From: Cristatella mucedo
Lineage: Eukaryota > Bryozoa > Phylactolaemata > Cristatellidae
Reading direction: 5' to 3'
Assembly: GCA_009760855.2 (NCBI GenBank)
Contig: WPIO01000009.1
Span: 7,601,001-7,665,000, forward strand
DNA length: 64,000 nucleotides
Part shown: piece by piece, positions 1 to 13,000 of the stretch
Layout: each line of letters begins with the position of its first letter
How positions within the stretch are numbered: position 1 is the first letter of the stretch
Notes under the pieces: model-generated
Told to the model about the DNA's origin: nothing
Databases searched by the model: none
The model's input: only the letters and a program-made list of their open reading frames with translations
Position numbers and translations under genes: made by a program

Positions 1-68
1 TTCTCGCTTATCGATAAATTTGAAAGCAGCCATCTGTCAGGTAAACAACCCTTTCTGCATTTGTTCAG

Positions 69-128
69 GGAGCACTGGTGGGACTGCGAAATTTGGGCGC
101 CACCTGCTACTTCAATGCATTCTTGCAG
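69..128 (+). CDS. USP48: USP48 exon with catalytic Cys box
   Basis: Phase 0 at both ends. It encodes NLGATCYFNAFLQ; the nucleophile Cys is codon 105-107. Acceptor CAG at 66-68, donor GTAAGC at 129. It is the first exon visible; upstream exons are outside the window. Confidence 0.92.
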
Positions 129-981
129 GTAAGCTGCAATTCGCTGCTGCCCGTGTGGTTTCACATCGATTTCGCATCTCTCTTGCCGTCCTGTTGCCGT
201 CTTTTGGCCAGCAAGCAGCCTTCGACACCTGGTGCCACCTGCTCTGGCCATCATGTTGAATTGCTTTATTTTCTCACTTCGTGAGCATTAAGCGTTGGTG
301 GACTGTGTCGTACAACAGGCATTTTTATGCTGCAATTTCTTTTACTTTCGACTGGGCCGGAACGTGCTCCACAGGAAATAGGGTTCCAGAGTGAGCCTAG
401 CCAAAACGGCTGCAACTTAGGGTGCACCGGAAGCTGCCACCACAAGACCACCTGTTCCTCTGACACTCTGTTCCTGCCTCCTCCCTTAGTGCTATGGAAG
501 AGGGGTGCACCAACCCAGCTGAGTCGACGATTTGCTTGCTCACATGACTTGTAGCTGAATCTGGCCACTCGCAGCAGCCCTCCCCCACCCCTAATCGATC
601 AGATAAATAGACGAAGCAAAGCGGAAAAGGTTATTATAGTGCTGCAGACCTTGGCTGCAGCTACTTGGCTCTTTGCGCCCTCGCTTTGGCACGTCTGTGG
701 CACCTTCGTCCATCTGCTGCGCTGGCGTGCAATGACTGGCAGCTCCCTGCAATGACGAGATGGCACCGATGAATAATAGACGGCTGGATCGTTGCAGCTC
801 TGGTTTCACAATCGCGCCTTTCGTGCAGCAGTATACGAGTGGCGCGGCGAGGAGCCCAGTCCAGAGAGTAGTAAGTACTGATGCTACTGCCCGCTCGAAT
901 GTCTGCTGTGTAGCAGTTGCCTCGAATTCAAGGAGGGGAAGTTGGGGCCATGTTGGCACATCTCATTGGTGGTCGTGCTCT

Positions 982-1061
<80 letters not shown>

Positions 1062-4000
1062 TCTCTTTCTACTGACGTAGCTGCAACCCTGCCTGCTCTC
1101 TACCGGCCTTCTAAAATTGGTAAACTGGCATTACCTTCACCTTCCAACAGGAAATACAATATATCCCCCTCTCTTCCCGATACTTACTAGACCGACTGAT
1201 TGTCTGGGGCCTTGCACAACTGCTTGCTGCAATCAAACCTGCAAAATAGTGTACCGGCCAAAGTAAGGTTTTGAATAGGTAGTCTTGTCGACCGGTTATG
1301 TCCCGGTTACATATAGCTGTATGACATTATATTTGGGTGTCTATGCACCGGACTGCTAATCCGAATGGTTTGGCTTTCAAAAGCTACTTTTGAGTTTGTT
1401 TTAGCCAGCTTAAAAAAGATAAAGCTACAATTACAAGTACTGTTGAACAAAATCCTATGTTTACGATAGTAATAATGATAAAGCCCTGTGGTTTAAGGTG
1501 CTTGCCTCGACCAAGGTCAAGGTGAATGAAGTTCTTTTAGGGCACTAACGAGTACAAATGAATTATATTTTAGTTATATATTTTTATAGCTCCATAAGAG
1601 AGCCTAATCTCTTTCTTGGTCCTTTACATATGCTGCAAAGGAAGCATGTCTACTGGTTAATGATATCGTTAACAGTTTCAGCACGTTGTTGCACGCAAAG
1701 GATGATTCATAAAGACCCAGCGAATGCTGTGAGGAACAGTTAGATTGTTAGCTTCTTTTTTTTTAATTGTCGTCTGGTCAAGGGTTGTCGTGATGTCAGT
1801 CGGGAATGAGTTTCAGGCTTTAGGAACATACCAACTAAAGGCACATTATACAAAAGATCTGAAGCTAGTTAGCAGTGCAGCTAAACGAGGAATCCGAAAA
1901 GCAGGTGGTACGATGCCATGACCGATTGGAAAGTAGTTCCAATTAGTAGGCTATATATTATTATTAGTAATTATTAGAGGAAGAGAATGAAGGGACCTGA
2001 AAACCTTAAGTCGAATTGCTGCTTCATGAGGAGTCAGTGCAGGTAGTTCGGAAGTGGTGAGACGTGGCAATTACAATGTTCATGGCCGCCTGGCTGCTGA
2101 GTTATGCACCAAATGTAAGCGGCTTATTGCACTGGGCGGAAGACCTGGGGGTAGTGAGTTTGTGAGTTTTAGAAGTCGAGATGAGATATCGCAAATGCAG
2201 GGGCTTGTGTGGCTGTGGTATGTTTGTCTAAAAGACTCATTTTTGCATTGGTACCTAGCTGAAAGTAGGCAGGCTTGACTGTGGGGCTGATGTCGTGGTC
2301 TAGTGAGGGGTCGCTTTAGAACAGGACATGCAGGTGTTACAGAAAATATGCTGGCCGATCCCATCTTGATGGTTAGGTTTCCAATTTTTGACTGGTACTG
2401 TTTGCCCAGAAATAGTAGGTTGGTTTATGGCCATAAATTTGAGAAAGTTCGGCAAGTTGCGATTGCATTTGAGGTTTGTGCTACCATAGTCCAGTTGTTA
2501 TCTAATAATGTTCCAAACATTACCCTCTGAGATCACCTCGCGATTTCTAGGTTTAAATGGCCATCTCCATGCAGCAAAATCAAAACCGCTCTTGTGCCCT
2601 CAGAAAGGTATGCAGCTGGAGGCATGTTCTGGTCGAGTACCGAGCTTCTCTACAGCAGGGGCTGGCCTTAAGAGGTCAAGGAGGCATCCAGGTACATTGG
2701 CTCATCATTGGCCGAGGCATCGTTGGTGTCAAAATAGGCCAAAACAGGCTCTGCGGGATGGCATCGAAGAGGGGGGGGTGGTTGGTGCCAAACCATATTT
2801 ACAGATTGTTACAATTTAATGATAACTTTAGCTTAATGACATACTCTAATACTGGCACTAGCAACAGCCGAACTCGTGTCAATGGACCAGGTGCGTAGAA
2901 GCTTTTGGAGAGCATTGTATTAGCGTGCGTTTCGCTTTCGGCCCAATGTATGCAGACCCGGTCACGCTATTTGTCTTCGAGTGGTTCCCTACAGATTTGC
3001 TTTCCCACATCTTGCCAGTTCTTCCCTAGGACAGTTACTACGGAGCTCAGAAGTAAGGCAAAAACATATGCCCAATGCTATACCTGGATGCAGGAGCAGA
3101 GCAGCACTGGTTTGCCAGCACTATTTTCCTTAACTAGAAAGATGTTTGTTTTTCTTGAGGTATTATATAAATGTCTGATTATTTGTATTACTATATATCT
3201 GAAATCAGGCCAATCTGATTTTTGGCAAACACCTCCAAAGGCTCACGAGGTTAGTGTAGCATGCAATTGTTATATAAATATATTATTGTTAGTAGTGTAA
3301 GTATTGTACGCCTTTTTAAGTGCTTGCATATACGCATATTCTTTGAGTATCTCATCCGACCGACTTCGAGCTATTCCGAGAGGGTTGAGTTGCTCTTGTG
3401 GAACGGTATGGCCATGCCAGTATTTGCACTCCAGTATTTCAAGTTTCACTTGCGAAGGTAGTATGCCCCACCCGCTCACCACTCGAAAATAACCCCTCAC
3501 TTTTGTCTATATGCTTGCTTAAGTCTAACTCCAGGAGTAAACAAAAGCTTAAATTCGACCTCACCTTGAACTGCCGTTAAGCTGCTTCGACTGTCGTGTA
3601 CAGACAAATGGTCTGCGAACCCGACTAGTAGATGAACTACAATGGCTACCGGTACAACAAAGGATGTTAATCAACGTACTTTCGGAGGTCTAGTGTCTGC
3701 CATAGTTTGGCTTTTCCCTTGAGCTGTGCAGCAGTGTAGGTGCAATTGTGCCGTCCAGTCTCTTTCCTCTGGACTGCTAGGGCATGAATTGTGATTAACT
3801 AGAAAACGTGAGGTCAGGTTCAGGAACGTTTATTTGTCCCCCCCCCCCGAGAAGGAAGAAGATCAGGCTGATGGCAGGAGAGAAGGAATTTTGCTTACCC
3901 CAAGCATGAGGGACTGTCCTCTGTTTGTGTTGTGTTCGCCTGCTATTGTAATTAGCACCGAAACCTCGGCAACTAACGTATGCCCCACCTGCAGCATATG

Positions 4001-7000
4001 GTTCTGCAATTGACTCGGTGCATCGCCTGGCCTTTGATGTAAGCATGTGGCCCACTACAGATGCACTCCCTTATCTGTGGTGAGTCAGCCAGCTCTTATA
4101 TGTACCCGCCGAGGGAATAAAGATCAAGTCACTGCTTACCAAATCATTTTATTACCAAGTCAAGTTATCAAGTCACCAGTCTCCGTGAGACTCCACAGGA
4201 ACATTTGCCACAAATAAGACTGATATGGAATCGAGTCTGGCTAACCTCTACTGGGGTGATCACAGGCGGGCAGGCAATTAAGCTATATAGCCAGCTGGTA
4301 CAATAGACTGCATTATCCATTTTTTCCGACAAGTGCTCAATCTCTGCCCCTTCCGATCTTTGCATATGATTATCGAAGCTAGCTATCATACTCCCCTAGC
4401 AGCCTCACGGTTTGCCTCGGCTATTTCCGAGAACTGTCTAGTTGACCCTGGCTGTGTTGCACGAGTATTCTTTGTACCGAAGGATGCATGTCGAAAGCAA
4501 ATCACAACATAGTGCGACAACTGTGAGATGTTTACTTATGCCACTTTTGATGTCTGCTTTTAGGTGTGGCTTTTCCCACAACCATATGCGGATTGCTGCA
4601 GTACATATTTGCTTCGCTTGAACTTAGTAAAATGAGGTACGTCGTGATTTGATCAATCAAAATGTAACTTTTGCTTGTCTTAAGTGCTCGTATGTCACGC
4701 AGTCAAAAGCTATATTATTAGTTTTTATATCAAGTTCAATTTTTTGTTGCATTTCAGAGTGTCAAAGAGAAATTTTGATTGCCTATCTGTACCTAAGCCT
4801 TGCGACCGCTGTTCAGGCGCTAGTGCGCGCATTCTGATGCACATCCATTGATTGTCGCAGTACAGCCAGCCTTGTTTCTTCCTGTGCTAGTGTCGTCGAT
4901 CCTTCGCCACTTGTGAGAAAGCTTATGCTGAACAATCTTGAGCAGCAGGACGCACAGGAATTTGGCAAGCTGTTCATGACCTTGCTGGGCTCGTTACCCG
5001 ATGATCGTTCTTCAACCAGTTGTGGTGTGTCGGCAAATAAACTTCTCAAAGCTCGCATCCAGGAGATATTCTCTGGCGACTGTCAGTATGTTACTAGGTA
5101 CGAATCGTGTGATCAATCGTTACCGTTGACGTGCCAGCTTTTGCCATGTGTTCACTCATCGACACTGTAAAGCGTTTAAATTGAGCAAACCTTTTTTTGA
5201 TTAGTCAGCTTGAGTTGTTGTTCCATGGTTTAAAGTGCATTCCTTGATTAAGGGTGTAAGTCGAGAATATACTTACAATATTGATTAAGGGGTGTAAGTC
5301 GAGAATATACTTACAATATTGGTCCAACAATTGAATATTTGTTTAGGGTACCTTTCAAAGGACAAGCATATTAGAAATGGGATATGAAGTTCTGACGACT
5401 TCCAAATGAAAGAAAACTGATTGTGCAAGCTATGTCTAACCCAGATGTAAACCGGAAGCCGCATATCTACAAATAACAAATTTACGGGTCTGTGCATCAT
5501 ATTTGACTTGTATCCCAACTTGTTGAATCTTGGTAGATTGAGGTGCATTAGTGAAGCTTGTTGTGGTGAATGGTTTCCTGCAATCACGTATAGCGCCAAG
5601 CCAGCCACTGGCTTTCGGGACTCTCTGGTGTGCCAATCGGCTCTGGTCGCTGTGTTTAACCACGAGATTGTATATGGTCGTGTGGGCTTCTTTATCTTCA
5701 CAGCGATAGAATTCATAAGGAATTGCTTGACCTCTCCTATTGTAAATGCGGCCAGCAGTCAAGCTCAGCCATGTAAGCAGTGGTAGAAGCCTCCTCGATG
5801 GGGCATGCGGCAGGAAGCGAGAGTGGGCACTGCAGCACAATTTGGCCAAATACTGGCACATCGCTTCCCAGGTCGTGGCTTTGATTCCTGCTGTAGGCGA
5901 TCCTTTATTGCCCTCTGCAAGCGGTGACGATAGCCAGTGGCACTGCTCTGGTGCTATATAAAACGAGGCTGTTTGATCTGCTGGCCTTTACTTTTGGGGG
6001 AAGTTGTTCTTAAAAGTTAGGCCAAAAATGGCCACATGATAATGGTTGCCTTGTTTTCTTCGTTTCGCTTCTTCGCTCGTGATGCTCTTCGATGCAGCTT
6101 GTTGAGCCTGCAGTTGCTGCGCCTGCTCCTGCTGCTCCTGCTCTTGCCATCAGTGTTGTGATGCATACTTGTCAGGTGTCATTCGTGCAACACCCAGTCG
6201 GCAGCAAACTCGAGCTACACAGAGATCGATGCGCCTGTCGAGGGCAAGCGAACCCTTGCAGAAGCTTTGGCCGACTATCTAAAGGTTAGCTGACTCACAT
6301 GCATGGGTAGCGGTCGTCATAATCATCTGTATTAGCATTGTGAGAGCCCCCCGGGGAACCTCCCTCGTGTATGCCAGCCAGCCTCATCATATGTCTGCAG
6401 TTGCTTGGCTTGGTATGTGAAGCGTAATGATTTTGTCTTCGAATGATGGCTGCTTTTGATGCCAGGCGTTCAAAATCTTCGAGCTTGGCCTTCATTTGGC
6501 ATGCTGTATCATCTTCTTACATTAGTGGGTAAATGTCCTGTTAATGCTGTCACGGAGGTTAATGTGTCCTGTTAATGCTGTCACATCAGGAGGAAGAGCT
6601 CGATGGTGACAATATGTATCACTGTGCGGTTTGCAATACCAAGCGCAAGGCGAGTAGGCGAATTCAGCTGAAGTCGGTGCCACCTGTCCTTCACCTACAG
6701 TTACTCCGATATGTGTATGACAGGTAATTATGAGTGTTGCCTTCATTTTCTTCTTCTCTTTACTGCTGCTACATTAGCAGGCTCACACTTATTGTCTCAC
6801 ATTGCATTTTCTCTTTTCTTGCAGAAAAGCAGGACAAAAGAAAAAGATCTGCTCTCCCATCCAGTTCCCCGAGGTGTTGTGTATGGGACGATATCTTGGA
6901 AGTGGTGGTGAGTTTTTCTGAATTCTGCTTTCTGTTTCTCCACGTATTTTTTGGGACCCGTGCCAACTGAGTCTTAGCCCAATACTTCACGACCCAGGTC

Positions 7001-10000
7001 GTGAGTTTAAGTCCTGCAGCAAGCAATCCTTATTGCCCACTGCAGGCGGCAGTGGTAGCCTTTAAGGCTCATCTGCCACATTCAACTGAGGTTGTTAAAT
7101 CAGCCCACATTTACTTCACTCCTACTTTCGGTTCACAAATATGCACAACACTCGCCCTTACCTGGTTCCCTTCCCTTCCTTTACCTCTCTCTCTCCTTTC
7201 TCCTCTCCCTCTTCTCTCTTGCCCCTCGACTCTCCTTTTTCTTCTCCCTTTACTTTCTCTTCATCCCTCTCGTCTCTTCCTGTGTTACATCTTTGCCCTT
7301 CCCCTATCTCTCTCACTCTAACTGTTTCCCCCTTTCTCATCTCTCTCTTTTGTCAATATCCCTCTCATCTCTCTCTCGTGTTTCCCTCTCACGTTTTTTC
7401 TTCATTCTCTCTCTCTCTCCGTCGTCTATTTTCTTCCGGCTCCTCCCTCTCCATCTCCCACTCAATCCATCTATATCTTGATCTGTCCATCTATTTCTCC
7501 CTTTATCTTTCCTTATATCTCCATCTCTCCTTTTTTATTTTTGAACTATTATTTTACAGTGGCTGTAGCACTGTTTCCCTAGTTCGGCAGCTTCTACCTC
7601 TCCGGGAAACAGCTGACTATTGCATCTCATGAAACAAGCTACCATTGATTGCACTTACGTTGCTCAATTTACAGAGGACTCAGATGTTTACGACCTGTCT
7701 GCCGTGTTGGTGCATAGTGGCTCCGGTGCCTACTACGGTCACTATACGGCGCACATCCGAGTTAATGTCGCTGACATCAGCAGCTCCACTGGAGAAGGGA
7801 ATGGCACATCTGCACATGATGGCTGTGAACCATCACAGCAAGATCAACCAGGCAATAGCAGCAGCTATGTATGGTACAAGTTCAACGACGAAGCGATCGA
7901 GCCCATTTCCAGTCCGAACGCTGAACTGAGTAGAGAGGAGAACAAAGGGCGAGGTGGGTTGAATAGGCAATGTCTGTAGTTTTACCTACTTTCCAGCAGT
8001 GTATGGGATGGAATTCGGCTGATGCAGCTTGCTATCTTGCAGGTGAGGTCAAGTCAGAGAAAGCACCTAAAGGTTATCTTTCGTCCAAAAATGCATACAT
8101 GCTCGTCTACAAACGCCGACAGTGCAGCAAAGGTAGGGCATGGCAGGTGTTGCATTTACCAGTTGCGTGCATAAGAGCAAGGCCCTCCATTTAGTGGAAA
8201 TACAATACTGTACATGAATTTACTTGTCTGTTACCTCTTGGTACACAATGTTTTTTGTCATCGAGTGAGCCTGCTTGCTCACTGCCGTGTAAATCTTACA
8301 AATCTTAAATCCTAAATCTCTTATAAATCTTAAAGATTACCTCAGGTCAGACATTAACTTGAACAGGAACGTCTGTCGTTTGCTACTCATGAACGCTGTG
8401 CTTCGATTGGCTAGAGTCTTGTCTCGTGCCTAGCAGCAGGAACCCTGCGCTTTTATATGGTAGCCAAGGCTGGGGCGCCATCTTGCCACGTGACAGACTT
8501 GCTCTAATTAATAGGGATGTGTGGAGTGCTTATAGCTTCTGTTGTTCAAGTGGTTTGCATGCATTGCATGATTTGGTTTTGATAAACTTATCTGCTTGTA
8601 TTACATTTCAGATCTGCCCCACTCGACAGCTGATGTGCCTCACCATATACGATCCATCGTGGAGAAAGAAAATAATGAGTTTGTTGCCACAATTACTGAA
8701 GTGGAAATACAAGCGGTAGGTTATTACACCAAAGTGTCCTAGCTAGTAACTTAATTTCGAAATTATTTCCTGACAAGAATTGGATATCTTCTCACGAATG
8801 GCTAACGGTTCTTGCTGCAGAGACAAAAGAAGGAGTCTGAGGCTGCTGTCAAGGACTATGTTGCAAAGACCTACATGAAGCTATTTACATCTTTGAGTGC
8901 CCCTGTCACCCTCTCACCGAATAATGTTGTTGCGATCAGCTCTCTTTGGCTATCCGAATGGCTGAAGAATCCTGACACAGCAGGTGATATGGATAATGGA
9001 CCTTTTTTGTGCCACCATGGCAAGATCAACGTTAATGAACTAACCAACCTGAAATATATCTCCCAGCTCGGAGTAAGTGCAGCCGGCTTTGCTGCCCCTT
9101 GATCTGGTCAGACATATTCTGTCAAGCTATTGTTATTTCATAGCTTTTCCTGCCTGTGATGATTACTTTTGGCTCGCAGTTGTCGTGGAAAATTAATAAC
9201 ATGCATTGTGAGAATGGAAGTTATTGGTATAATAGAGCAAAGTTCTTACACTGACCAACAAGGCCCGCCACGGCTTTCCTCTATACCTGAATAGCTGCAT
9301 TGTTGCACCAGTTTGAGCCTCCTCGTGCCCTCAGATCCTATATGGACAATGAATTAGCTGTTCCATTCCTCTGCTTAAAGACAGTTGGTGACAGAAGGTC
9401 TTGCTCTGCAGGTTTTAGACTGTGGAACTCGCTTCCATGATTCTATTGCAACATCTACTCTCCTGCTGCCGACTATGGCACATCTTTCCCAGGCGTTCTG
9501 AGCAGCTACTTCCATGCTACTCACTACCTTGACTGCTCTCCTGACTCTGCTATGCTTCCCACTTTCTTTTTGTTGCGTGAGAGGAAGTCTGTTGGCTACC
9601 GAATTCGTACCGAAAGCCACTTAGGCTGTGAGTGCGCTATAGAAAACTCTCCTTCGTAACACCCTTATGGTCTTTATGACTTTGTGGAGTTACAGACGGA
9701 GATACATTCACATTCAGAATAGGACTTTGCCTCACCTTACGAGGAGTGGGAAAGTACTTGTGCTAGAATTGGAATGAATGCACCATTGCATCTAAGCTTG
9801 TTCGAGAAAATTTGCTAATCCTGCGTTCACTAATGCTTTAGCCTACTGCTCCACTATTCTTGATATATTGTATGCCTAGTGGACTCATTTGAGGATATTG
9901 GTGCCGTAAGAGGGGCCCTGCAGCCTAAGTATGTTCTCTGTGTTTTCCAGGCCTCGGCGATATACGAAAAATATGGAGTGAACCCACGACTCGATCTGTA

Positions 10001-13000
10001 AGTTCCTGCTAGGCTTGCGAGGGGAAACCATTGGTCGACCGGCTGAAGTTAACAAGCATTGTGATAAGGCTACGTTTGAATGTCTGTTGTTGACTTGTGC
10101 AATACCCCTATAGTCTCTCTGTTTATGTGCCCCCTTAGCAACACTTGCACTATAGACACATTGATAAGTTTCATGCCGATCCATGCTTCTAGGCAGATTA
10201 TAGATTATATCCTTGCAATTTTAATATAAAGTATGCTGTGTGTAATTAATTATGTGCTATTTAGTTCATCCTAAACCCCCATCCTTTAAGATTCCGATCA
10301 TGCTAAAAACAAACCATGAATACACAGTGAACTCCCATTCACCCCCACAGCAGGTTTTCACGTCTTGTACTTCATTTGCTTTGGGGCAGACGTCGTGCTA
10401 TTCCTGCTCTCCCTAAAGTGTTTTCTTTAATACTGCTGTATTCTGTCAATGTTAGCTGAACTTCCAGAGTAGCCGACCGAATGATGGTAGATTCGCAATG
10501 AATAGTAAAGGATCTCATGGATGGTAACCCCTGGTCATTTTTATCTTTAAAGACGCATTGCATTGCCTGCTTGCTGTGACTGCTATGGGGTCTTGAAGCC
10601 GATTGGTGCTGCAAGAAATCTTTCCTTGCAGGAGCATGACATGCACCGAGTGTGTGAAGCAGATTAGCTCGTACAAGAGAATGCAGACACAGATCACCCA
10701 GGATCTGCAGCTGATCAGCGATGGCCTTAAGTCCGAAGGGAAAATATCAGTGTAAGGCACCACTGGATAATGTTCGGTGGCTATATTTATCTTTTTATTA
10801 GTCTGTCCTTGCCGTATGCTTATGCTTATGTGGATGCTAAGCTTGCCTCCTTTTGGGTCGACCTGATTTGTAAGATAAGACCGTACTTCAAGCTGTTGAC
10901 ATGGGCAGATTCCTATACTGATAGAATAGTCTACTCGATAGAATAGTTTACTCATAGATTTCTGCCGGCATCTTTGTCTGAACAATGTGTTAGGTTTCAA
11001 GTCAGCTGGGACAGGAGAAAGTAGAGTATGCTTCTACTACGGTTAGCAAGTTGGAGCCACCGACCAATTTAGAGAGTACGTCAGGCACAGCTTTCTCTCT
11101 GAAACAAATAACAAAGACTAATGCAGTCGATACTAGTTCAGCACGCTGCTAGCCTGTTTTGTTGCTCCACTTTTGCCTGATATTATGAAAATATTACTAG
11201 TTTCACAAAGTTTATTTCTGTGTGAGTCAGCATCCATTCAGACCGTTCTAAATTACCTTCACATATTTGCATCATACCTTCCATATTAAAGTACTTGCAG
11301 CACACAGATGAAGTCAGCACAGGCTGCTTCAGGTTAGATAGGATTGCCCCGACATATTTGATGATAAGGCAACTACATTCTAGTAAGTAGTAAAACGAGC
11401 TAACTTTAAACGAGCTAACTCCTAAACTGAATGACAGACTAGATTTTGATCGTATGCACATGGATTTACCAGGGCCTCTGCTTTAATATGGAAGGTAAAG
11501 ATGTGAAGGTAACTTGGAACGGTCTAAACAGATGCTGACTCACACAGAAGTAAACTTTTGTGAAGCTAGTAATATTTTCATAATATCAGGCAAAAGTGGA
11601 GCGACAAAGAGAAGGCTAATAGTGCGATGTTCTATCGGCCTGTACAATCAGGCGCTTACAGCTGGTGCAAAACTCTGCAGCTAGGCTTGTCTGTCGTGAG
11701 CAGCAAAGTTGCCACATCACACCACTTCTAGCTGACCTGCACTGGGTCCCAATCAAGCAGCACATTGACTTCAAGGTTCTGTCACTTACTTTTAGGTCCC
11801 TTCATTATTTGGCCCCAGCCTACTTATCAGATCTGCTCAAGTTTACCTATACCTCGTACGAACCTCAAATTCTTTGGAGACCGTGCCTTTAGTTCGTATG
11901 CACCCAGAGCTTGGAGCTCACTCCCAACTGACGTCATGACATTCCCCGACTTGTCATTTAAAAAGAAGCTAAAAACGCATCCATTTGTCACAGCATTTTG
12001 TGGGTCCACATGATTTGTCCTTTGCTTGCTTATGCCTGCTGACACTGTGCATGCTGCCAATAAACATATTCGCTGACTCTGTGCATCCTCTCTAACCATG
12101 TCTCACATGTTGACATTGTGCATGATACCGCTAATCATTTGATCATGCATTACAGCATATGTAAAGTGCCCAGAAATATATTAAGTTCTCTGAGAGTGCT
12201 GTACTAATGTATTATTATTATCATACATGTCAGCATGCTAGGTAACCGTTCCCCTCACTTAATCCATCGGTGCTAGCTATCACTAACTGCACAGTTAATG
12301 CCCGATACAGATTTTACTTATGGAAACATGCATTACAACTTTGAGTCGCTGGTGGTGATGACCTTGGAGTGACCCACTAGTGACTTTGCACCACTAAGAA
12401 TCACTCGATTCGACTTCGATTCCCCATCAGCCATTAATTAATTTTGGAGACTACGACCAGTCACTTCCTCTAAAGAAGTGTCTGCATTTTCATGTGCAGC
12501 AATTCCACTTCCGTCCACAGGCTGCTAAAGGATTGATAGTGCTAATCCACAGAGCCATCTAAAAGTGCTATAGGAGGCTTCTAGGTCTTACCAAATTTAT
12601 TCTGTCTAGTGCTGCTTGGCAAGTCGCGACAACATGCAGGTGTGCCTGCCCTGGGAAGGCTGTGCTAATGCCATTGTTTGTTCACTTTATATATGTTGGT
12701 TTACTTTTGCACCCTTTGAGTGTAATAACAGTATTTTTATATTGGCCAAAGTGAACTTTATGTGAATGCTTGGAGGGCGATTTTAACGGCGGTATAAGGT
12801 TATGTACCTCTTACTGTACTGCTTGGCACAAACACGAAACAAAAGCATATTACCAAATCTCTCTGTACATCAGCAATTTTGAATTTTACTTTCAACTCAT
12901 GTTGTAAATTTTATTATGTATTCTTTGCTGGAAAAGGTCAATCCTGCCCTTGAATGGGACAAATTTGCATTAGTCTCAGGGGCCATATATACAAAAGATG

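Noticed and set aside
129-284. read-through of the first USP48 exon giving VWFHIDF, resembling human VWFLNLE
   Set aside because: It requires ignoring a good GTAAGC donor and adds VSCNSLLP before the match; the similarity ends after about seven residues. Regarded as coincidence.
4649-4837. possible USP48 exon ending AVQALVRAF
   Set aside because: Looked like the LQ-LFA helix, but the exon at 4564-4636 matches better and fits phase; no donor follows this stretch.
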